Of a stretch of DNA of 43,112 bases, positions 38,116-43,112 are shown in pieces (position 1 is the stretch's first letter; each line of letters begins with the position of its first letter). The position numbers were made by a program, and so were the translations under genes. The notes under the pieces were generated by a model. That model was not told the DNA's origin and did no database searches. It was given only the letters and a program-made list of their open reading frames with translations. Source of the DNA: a virus; IMG/VR virus record IMGVR_UViG_3300021410_000001, positions 1 to 43,112 of that record; one strand, 5' to 3'.

Positions 38116-38457
38116 ATGGCAAAAAAAAGCTTGAAGATTCGAGAGGGATCGAAATACACTTCCACGAAATGTGTAAATCGGCGCCGAACTGTGGAACTGA
38201 ACCCTTGGATTGAAAGAGTTGCGGGCATTGCTGCCGAAGGTCGCCTCGGCCTTGTGGCGGTGCAGCCTGTGGCGAAGCTGTTGGGCGAAAAGCCAAGGAC
38301 AGTTTATGCCTGGTATCGCCTTGAGCGCGTGCCGTGCTTTCGATCCGCGCTGAACATCGTGATCGCCTCGAAGGGGGAGGTCGATTACAACGGCATTTTC
38401 GCGCCTTTTGGCCGTCAGGCCGTAGCCGTTCCGGGGGCTGATCATGGGGTCGATTAG
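38116..38457 (+). CDS. Cro-like regulator
   Basis: 113 aa divergent from CI. The 38116 ATG is close behind the operator. Residues about 30-90 (LNPWIERVAGIAAEGRLGLVAVQPVAKLLGEKPRTVYAWYRLERVPCFRSALNIVIASKG) form an HTH of the Cro/CII-like kind (AKLLGEKPRTVYAWYR recognition helix). It would open the early lytic operon. The 3' end overlaps the next gene by 14 bases. Confidence 0.75.
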   Translation: MAKKSLKIREGSKYTSTKCVNRRRTVELNPWIERVAGIAAEGRLGLVAVQPVAKLLGEKPRTVYAWYRLERVPCFRSALNIVIASKGEVDYNGIFAPFGRQAVAVPGADHGVD

Positions 38458-39019
38458 CCTGCCTGCGAACTTTTCCGCCATGCCGGTCGTGCTCAAAGTA
38501 GAGCAGAAATTCGGTTTGGCCGGGATGGCGCGACTGGTCAAACTGCTGGAGCTTCTGGCCATCAGTCCGGCGCGAAGTTCCGGTGTGGTCGAACTTTCTT
38601 CGGGCGAGTGGTACGAGGCGCTGCAATTGAGCCCCGTTAGCCTCGGCCCCTTCATCACCTATTTATCGCATGCAGGCTTTCTGAAAGCTGAACAACCTGC
38701 CGACAGTCATGCGCCGTTACGCGTAACCATTCTTGATTTTCTCCCTTACCTGTCCATCGCCGAGGCTCCCGCGCTGTTTGCGTTGCCTGAGCAGTGGAGC
38801 GCGTGGTGTGTCCACGAACTGGGCATGCCCCCGTCCATCGCGACGGCGCCGGAATCCGTGCGTGTGTTCCTGCGATGGTGCGCCACGAACGTGACCGTTC
38901 AAGAAATAGAGGCCGCCGTAGAGCTGGCCATCAAAGCGAGTGAGGCACCGACGCTCACTGCGCTGCATAAGCATTGGAAGACTGTGCGCACCACCAAAAT
39001 AGAACAGGCCTGCCGGTAG
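38444..39019 (+). CDS. Replisome-organiser-like protein
   Basis: 191 aa overlapping the Cro-like gene. The opening (LPANFSAMPVVLKVEQKFGLAGMARLVKLLELLAISPA) has the winged-helix beginning of phage replication-organiser N-domains (strand, xVLxLxxxFGxxGxxxLxxLLxxx). The C-terminal helices (VQEIEAAVELAIKASEAPTLTALHKHWKTV) resemble a DnaC-loader-contact region. It carries a perfect palindrome at 38715-38728. The name is by pattern and position in the early operon. Confidence 0.5.
   Translation: MGSISLPANFSAMPVVLKVEQKFGLAGMARLVKLLELLAISPARSSGVVELSSGEWYEALQLSPVSLGPFITYLSHAGFLKAEQPADSHAPLRVTILDFLPYLSIAEAPALFALPEQWSAWCVHELGMPPSIATAPESVRVFLRWCATNVTVQEIEAAVELAIKASEAPTLTALHKHWKTVRTTKIEQACR
38716..38727. 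repeat. Dispersed palindrome GTTACGCGTAAC (perfect core)
   Basis: Within the replisome-organiser-like gene; the outer pair is CG/CC. Confidence 0.8.
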
Positions 39020-39040
39020 GCACAGGCCGAGGGTTTTCCT

Positions 39041-39493
39041 TTGTATCTAATCGCACTTGCAGGCGGCCAGGCCGCCGAGCGATCCGCTATCAGCGCCCAG
39101 CTTGTGGCGTCTGGCAAAGACTTGTTGCAGGCCTTCACACAGGCCACCCCGACGACTGACTTCGCCTTGCGCCGGGTTGAAATTCTGCGCGCTGCGCTGG
39201 AACACCCGGGGCGCGCACGCAATCAGGCGGGCACCGTGATCACGCACTGCCTGACCGAGGAAGAGGCGCAGGAGGTTCGGCTGCGGGGTGGGGTGGTGTG
39301 GCACGTCTATGGGCGCCCATCCAGCCACGTCGTCATTCGCCGCGGGGATGCCATTGTCGGCATCGGGTGCGGTCAGCCTGAGCATGTACTGGAGCCGCTG
39401 GAGGCGTTATCCGAATTGACGTTATTGCGCCTGGCCAGTGTGGCAGGACAGCACGCGCGAGAGATTCTCGCGAAGTTGGCCAGGCATGAGTAA
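39041..39493 (+). CDS. Unknown 150-aa protein
   Basis: TTG start with GAGGG eight bases upstream. LIALAGGQAAERSAISAQLVASGKDLLQAFT and RRVEILRAAL recall phage deoxynucleoside monophosphate kinase-like proteins, but there is no proper P-loop (GxxxxGK). The C-terminal part (GGVVWHVYGRPSSHVVIRRGDAIVGIG) is strand-rich. Either a degenerate kinase-like protein or an unrelated early protein. I mark the kinase link as weak. Confidence 0.55.
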   Translation: MYLIALAGGQAAERSAISAQLVASGKDLLQAFTQATPTTDFALRRVEILRAALEHPGRARNQAGTVITHCLTEEEAQEVRLRGGVVWHVYGRPSSHVVIRRGDAIVGIGCGQPEHVLEPLEALSELTLLRLASVAGQHAREILAKLARHE

Positions 39494-39698
39494 CCCGTCA
39501 TCCGCCTTGCCCTTTTACGTCTATGGCGACCCGGCAAAGATCATTGAAGAACTGGAGCTGAAAGCCCTGGGCTGCAAAGCCTGTGTGCATTCCGAAACGG
39601 TTTTTGACCGGTCGGTCTGCATGAAAGGCCGCAAGTATCCCGCCTGCCGGGCAGACCGCAAGAATGGTTACAAGTTGAGGCCCGAAGCCGGGGGCTAA
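39486..39698 (+). CDS. Small Cys-rich protein
   Basis: 70 aa from ATG 39486, overlapping the previous stop. GCKACVHSE...CMKGRKYPACRADRKNGYKL has four Cys in a CxxC...C...C arrangement, suggesting one metal site. Basic C-terminus. Similar short proteins precede Q-like genes in Pseudomonas phages. No function known. Confidence 0.6.
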   Translation: MSNPSSALPFYVYGDPAKIIEELELKALGCKACVHSETVFDRSVCMKGRKYPACRADRKNGYKLRPEAGG

Positions 39699-39707
39699 GG
39701 GGGCTGT

Positions 39708-40127
39708 ATGGCACGCCGCAAAAGTAACAACCGACTGGATTCGGCCTTGGAACTGTGGGCCGCATGGAACATGCCCGACAGCGCTCACGCCACGGGCAAG
39801 AGCATGTTGGCCAAGCTGATCGACAACAAAGGCGAAATCCTGTTCGGCGGATCGGGGCCGGTGAGCGGTCCAGCAGACGGCTTGGAAAGCGATATCGAGG
39901 CGGCGGTTCTGGCGATGTTTTCAGAGAGCCCGATGCGGGCCGACGTGCTGCGGCTGGAGTACGGCGCGGCCTATTGGCAGGTGGCTGCTCGACGGGGCAT
40001 TTCCGGCTACGACTGGCGCGGTGGCCAATACGAAAAATCACAAGCGCTCGGCATCAGCCTGCGCACCTATCGCAGCCGTCTGGCCGAGGCGCGAAACACC
40101 ATATCGACGTTACTGGGGGTCGAGTGA
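39708..40127 (+). CDS. Q: Antitermination protein Q-like
   Basis: 139 aa from ATG 39708. The C-terminal half (VLRLEYGAAYWQVAARRGISGYDWRGGQYEKSQALGISLRTYRSRLAEARNTI) matches the Q-like late antiterminator pattern with an HTH (KSQALGISLRTYRSRLAEA). It would let polymerase from the 42860 promoter pass the terminator before the holin and read the whole late block. The next gene overlaps its stop (GTGA). Confidence 0.75.
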   Translation: MARRKSNNRLDSALELWAAWNMPDSAHATGKSMLAKLIDNKGEILFGGSGPVSGPADGLESDIEAAVLAMFSESPMRADVLRLEYGAAYWQVAARRGISGYDWRGGQYEKSQALGISLRTYRSRLAEARNTISTLLGVE

Positions 40128-40804
40128 AGACACATCCATTATTTGCCGGGTTTGCCACGTCGGAGCTGGTCGAGAAAGGCGCCGCGCTGGGGTTCGACCT
40201 GCGTGTGATCGTCTCGCAAGAGCCGTTCTTTCCCATGTCCGTTCGGGCTGCTGAGTTCATTCGTGAGCGCTTGGGCGGCGTCAGCGACGGTTTCTATCGT
40301 GTCGCTCGCTGGGAAGCGCCGGGGGTCTATTGCGTGGCCATGGCCAAGCCGCTGACTGCCTTCGCGCACGCCTGCTATCTGGTCGGCCTGGGGCAGGTGG
40401 CTCAGGACAGCCATCAGACTCGATCCGTCTACTATCGCTATTCGCATTCGGCGTCGGAAGGCTTGAAAGGCTGGGCGTCGGATCGGGCGAGTGCGTTCGA
40501 GGCGGGTTGCAAAGATGCCTTGCGCCAAGGTGCCTCGGTGGTCAGGACTCACCCTGTTGCGCCGCCGCTGGCCAGTGCCATCTATAGCGGTGCCTCGGTG
40601 CTGGAGGATCTGCGCCTGTCGGCCTATGCCGCAGTTGGGGACGAGTCGCGAAACTGGCCCAGCGTGGTGCCCGATCAGGCCCAGCAATTCAGCGAGGCGC
40701 ATGCGCTGCTAGTGGATGGGTTCGCGTGGCATACCGAAAACATCCCGGACTTTAGCGTGTGCTGCGGCTCGGTGTTTGATCACGCTGTGGCGGCCGTCGA
40801 CTGA
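40124..40804 (+). CDS. Unknown 226-aa early protein
   Basis: GTG start overlapping the Q stop. The sequence (FAGFATSELVEKGAALGFDLRVIVSQEPFFPMSVRAAEFIRERLGGVSDGFYRVARWEAPGVYCVAMAKPLTAFAHACYLVGLG) is mixed alpha/beta and Ala-rich. No conserved motif known to me. It may be an early-lytic or lysogeny-related protein; no function inferred. Confidence 0.65.
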   Translation: MKTHPLFAGFATSELVEKGAALGFDLRVIVSQEPFFPMSVRAAEFIRERLGGVSDGFYRVARWEAPGVYCVAMAKPLTAFAHACYLVGLGQVAQDSHQTRSVYYRYSHSASEGLKGWASDRASAFEAGCKDALRQGASVVRTHPVAPPLASAIYSGASVLEDLRLSAYAAVGDESRNWPSVVPDQAQQFSEAHALLVDGFAWHTENIPDFSVCCGSVFDHAVAAVD

Positions 40805-40944
40805 TGGCTATCAAGCGCGGCGCCTGGTTGATCCGGGTGCCGGGCTATCCGCCATTCCCGATGGTGTGCGAGCCCTGCACCCAAGACGAAGCGCGCAACG
40901 CGGTTCGAGGCATCTGGCCTGATGCAGAAGTAGAAAGCTACTGA
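40804..40944 (+). CDS. Small 46-aa phage protein
   Basis: ATG overlaps the previous stop (TGATG). AIKRGAWLIRVPGYPPFPMVCEPCTQDEARNAVRGIWPDAEVES looks like a conserved short Pseudomonas-phage protein often next to an integrase. Cys pair CEPC. No function known. Confidence 0.65.
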   Translation: MAIKRGAWLIRVPGYPPFPMVCEPCTQDEARNAVRGIWPDAEVESY

Positions 40945-40947
40945 CCC

Positions 40948-40959
40948 GTTACGCGTAAC
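40948..40959. repeat. Dispersed palindrome GTTACGCGTAAC before recombinase
   Basis: A perfect 12-bp core (outer pair CG/CA), about 60 bp above the tyrosine recombinase start. Confidence 0.8.
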
Positions 40960-41017
40960 ACTCAATTTATCCAATCATCAGGCCTTGGCGTGTCCGAGTG
41001 TCTGTGAGTGCCTGCCC

Positions 41018-42292
41018 ATGCAAAGAATGACCCTGCGCATTGCGCTATCAGACGCGGCCATCAAAAAGCACGCGGCCGATCCAGACGTGTTCGAAATCAA
41101 CGACCCCCGACATCCGCTGCGCTTTCGCTATCGAGCGGATCGAGCGCGTGGTAGCTGGCACATCGTTATTTACGCCGATGGCGAGCAGAAATGGCGCAAG
41201 GCGGCGAACTGGCCGGACGTGCCCGCCAAAACCATGATCGACAGCCTGCCGGGGGTGCTGGCTCGGCTGATGACCGACCCGGATGCGCTGGCGACCGTGG
41301 ACGGTTGGGAAACCGTAGGCCAGGCATTGCGCTGGTACGCCGGACGGCTCAAGACCGACAACAGCCTGTCGCCGTCGCGGCGCTCATCTTCGGCCTCTGC
41401 GATCAAGCGTCAGTTGCTGCCTGCCATCGGCGACCTGCACCTGAACAAACTCAATCGGGACACCTTGGACCGCCACCTGATCCAACACATGCAGGCGGAA
41501 TACAGCCTGTCCTATATCAAGTCGGTGCTGGATGTGTTGCGGGTGGTGTTCGGCACGGCGCTGACCTTGGGCAAGATCACAGCTAATCCTATGGCCGGTG
41601 TGACGTTCGGCAACTTCACCAAAGCGAAGATCCGGCCCAAGGGTGCCCGCTTGCGCCATGTGGCCGTGGTGGATCTGCTGGACGGCTGGGCAGATGCCTT
41701 TGCGGACGATCCGGCTGCGGTGGCCCTGATGCTGCTGATGCTGACCCATGCAACGCGCATCACCGAAACCCGCCTGGCTCAGTGGAAGAATTTTCATCTG
41801 GAGGCGGGCGAATGGTTCATTCCGGCCCGCGACACGAAATCCAAGCGCGACCATCTGTTGCCCTTGACCCCGCAGGATGTGGCCTTTCTGAAACGCTATC
41901 GGGATGAACAGAAGGCAAGGGGGTACGTCGGGGCCTATCTGTTCCCGTCCAGCACGCGCGCCGGGCGGCCCATGTCCAGAAGTCAGGCCTTTGCCATATT
42001 CACCCGTTACGGGGCCGGGGAATGGTCAAGTCATGACCTGCGCAAACTCGCGCCGTCGATCTGGGCCAAGCTGGGCGTCGATTCGCTGGTTGGCAAGCTG
42101 CTGCTTAACCATTCGCTGACCGAACTGGAAAGCACCTACTTCCAAGCCCTGGGCGAAACGGTCAAGCGCAGCGCCCTTGAGCGCTGGCATGGCTGGCTCG
42201 ATGCACAGGGCTTTAGTGCGTTGCACGACAAGACCACGCCAAGACAGGCGCAAAAGCCGGTTGCCGTGGACCCCGCAGGCTGGCTGGTCTAG
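41018..42292 (+). CDS. int: Tyrosine recombinase (integrase/resolvase)
   Basis: 424 aa from ATG 41018; upstream in-frame TTG 40985 adds residues of poor coding character. The catalytic set is visible: Arg247 (THATRITETRLAQW), Lys near 274 (TKSKRDHLLPL), His339 and Arg342 (SSHDLRK), His365 (LLNHSLTE) and Tyr374 (STYFQ). An N-terminal core-binding domain precedes. No tRNA-like attP is visible next to it. With Rep and Par present it could integrate the prophage or resolve multimers. No excisionase-like gene is recognised. Confidence 0.92.
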   Translation: MQRMTLRIALSDAAIKKHAADPDVFEINDPRHPLRFRYRADRARGSWHIVIYADGEQKWRKAANWPDVPAKTMIDSLPGVLARLMTDPDALATVDGWETVGQALRWYAGRLKTDNSLSPSRRSSSASAIKRQLLPAIGDLHLNKLNRDTLDRHLIQHMQAEYSLSYIKSVLDVLRVVFGTALTLGKITANPMAGVTFGNFTKAKIRPKGARLRHVAVVDLLDGWADAFADDPAAVALMLLMLTHATRITETRLAQWKNFHLEAGEWFIPARDTKSKRDHLLPLTPQDVAFLKRYRDEQKARGYVGAYLFPSSTRAGRPMSRSQAFAIFTRYGAGEWSSHDLRKLAPSIWAKLGVDSLVGKLLLNHSLTELESTYFQALGETVKRSALERWHGWLDAQGFSALHDKTTPRQAQKPVAVDPAGWLV

Positions 42293-42331
42293 CGGCCAAT
42301 CAGCAAATTAATCACCTAAGAGGATTTTTTT

Positions 42332-42799
42332 ATGGCCGGGATCGACTCCAAAACGCTGGATCAGATCGAAAGAGCGACGGCGCCTTTCGAATCAGCGGTT
42401 CAGCAATTGTTGGAATCTGCATGGGAAAATAGCACTGTGACGGGTCACGGCTCTGAGGAAGCCGACGTTTCCCCGGAAGCGCAGCGCAAGCGTCAGCAGC
42501 GAGAACGCGAGAAAGCGGCCGGGGTTGAGGTAATGGAGCTGAAATTCAGCCCGCACGAACGCGCTGAACTGGACGAAGGCCGCGTAGGTCGTGGCTCTCA
42601 GGGCGAACCCTATACAACAACCGAATACATCAAGACGCTGATCCGCAACGATGTGATGCGGTTGCGCAATGAGCGCAAAAAACTGGAAGGCAGGATCTGC
42701 AAAAACTGCCAGAAGCCTTTGCCAAGGGGCTGCGGGGGCACTTGGGGCCGCGAGGCCCTGTGTCTGTTGGCACGCTCGGAAATTGCGCTCGCGCTGTAA
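42332..42799 (+). CDS. RHH-like protein with C-terminal Cys cluster
   Basis: 155 aa from ATG 42332 (AGAGGA upstream). A basic stretch (EAQRKRQQREREKAAG) leads to a strand-helix-helix (VEVMELKFSPHERAELDEGR, then TTTEYIKTLIRNDVMRLRNERK) like a ribbon-helix-helix fold with an inserted loop. The end has CKNCQKPLPRGCGGTWGREALC, a possible zinc site. It is the last gene before the late promoter and may regulate it. Confidence 0.6.
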   Translation: MAGIDSKTLDQIERATAPFESAVQQLLESAWENSTVTGHGSEEADVSPEAQRKRQQREREKAAGVEVMELKFSPHERAELDEGRVGRGSQGEPYTTTEYIKTLIRNDVMRLRNERKKLEGRICKNCQKPLPRGCGGTWGREALCLLARSEIALAL

Positions 42800-42846
42800 A
42801 AAAAGCGGGTTGACAGAGCGGCGGTTTTTGACGATTAGTGTTTTTT

Positions 42847-42859
42847 TACACGATGTGTG
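42847..42859. promoter_or_regulatory. Operator-like site upstream of late promoter
   Basis: TACAC-GAT-GTGTG touches the -35 element, so a bound protein could block the late promoter. It matches the shape of the 24761-24773 site and the TA operator. Confidence 0.55.
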
Positions 42860-42888
42860 TTGACGCGGTTTGCAGTTTCCCCTATCTT
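42860..42888 (+). promoter_or_regulatory. Late promoter (sigma70-like)
   Basis: -35 TTGACG (42860-42865), a 17-base spacer, -10 TATCTT (42883-42888). A terminator follows about 60 bases downstream, and the holin then follows (via the circle junction). The layout is like lambda pR'-tR', expected to respond to the Q-like protein. Confidence 0.7.
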
Positions 42889-42945
42889 TCGCTCCATTGT
42901 GGTGTTGCTCCGGCCACGATACGAACTGCACAGCATTCCCTTTAG

Positions 42946-42976
42946 CCCCCGGCCTTCGCAGGTCGGGGGTTTTTTT
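42946..42976 (+). terminator. Late leader terminator (tR'-like)
   Basis: CCCCC-GGCC, loop TTCGCA, GGTC-GGGGG (one G-U pair), then T7. It ends leader transcripts unless polymerase is modified. Confidence 0.85.
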
Positions 42977-42985
42977 ATGCCTTTT

Positions 42986-43112
42986 CCCCGTCAATCGGGA
43001 GAACAGCCGAGATGCCGACCATGCCCCCGGAAAAAGACCCTACTTTCTGGGTCATGCTCGCCGCTTCACTGCGCGACCATGGCCTTGCCGCCGCGCTGGC
43101 CGCCGTTTTGAG
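42986..43112 (+). pseudogene. Duplicate of window start (partial holin)
   Basis: This is not a broken gene in the genome; the first 127 bases of the window are repeated here. The holin codons 1-33 seen here belong to the complete gene at 27-353. Confidence 0.9.

Noticed and set aside
39041-39493. Deoxynucleoside monophosphate kinase
   Set aside because: Only weak resemblance; no P-loop GxxxxGK is present, so I report it as unknown.

Overview
The window is one complete circular tailed-phage genome of about 42,985 bp, opened inside the holin leader. Its last 127 bases (42986-43112) repeat its first 127, as expected for an assembly overlap. GC-rich codon use, E. coli-like LexA boxes and the gene repertoire point to a Pseudomonas or close gammaproteobacterial host. 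The phage is mosaic: a lambda-type packaging and head module (Nu1/GpA terminase, gpW, lambda portal, ClpP-like protease fused to the capsid protein) joined to a P2-type contractile tail (V, W, J, I, H-like fibre, FI sheath, FII tube, E/E', T, U, X, D). It is therefore a myovirus.

Layout. 1-24451 is one rightward late block: holin and small membrane peptides, a structured non-coding segment, terminase, head, baseplate, fibre, sheath/tube, tape measure, hub, then a GH19 endolysin and nested Rz/Rz1 spanins. It is probably read from a sigma70-like promoter at 42860-42888, followed by a terminator (42946-42976) just before the holin, with a Q-like antiterminator at 39708-40127. 24498-26475 looks like a plasmid replicon: a LexA-like box, an antisense-RNA gene, a leader that can form a pseudoknot, a RepA-like initiator and a non-coding tract that may hold the origin. 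26722-29879 carries unknown or HTH proteins separated by arrays of an 8-bp repeat. 30178-30846 is a LexA-box operon encoding an 80-aa acidic protein and a UmuD'-like protein. 30859-31519 is a toxin-antitoxin pair. 31634-34973 holds small early genes, including a Lar-like one. 35034-35444 holds three micro-ORFs. 35549-36462 (minus strand) is a ParA/ribbon-helix-helix partition operon carrying the same 8-bp arrays. 36567-38020 (minus) holds a LuxR-type HTH protein, an unknown protein and a CI-like repressor. 38116-42799 holds a Cro-like gene, a possible replisome organiser, Q, a tyrosine recombinase and an RHH/zinc protein.

Together the genes suggest a temperate phage able to persist as a low-copy plasmid (a phage-plasmid): Rep with antisense copy control, ParA/RHH partition, toxin-antitoxin addiction and a recombinase for dimer resolution or integration. 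Two repeat systems stand out. One is about 28 octamers (consensus AWTAACGR) in seven arrays. The other is 13 dispersed palindromes (CGTTACGCGTAACG family), which share the core TAACG. They could form a dispersed centromere or regulon. The CI-like repressor has Arg where S24 peptidases have the catalytic Lys, while a LexA-box operon encodes a UmuD'-sized S24 protein. This suggests SOS induction through an antirepressor rather than CI self-cleavage. All functional statements are from sequence reading alone.
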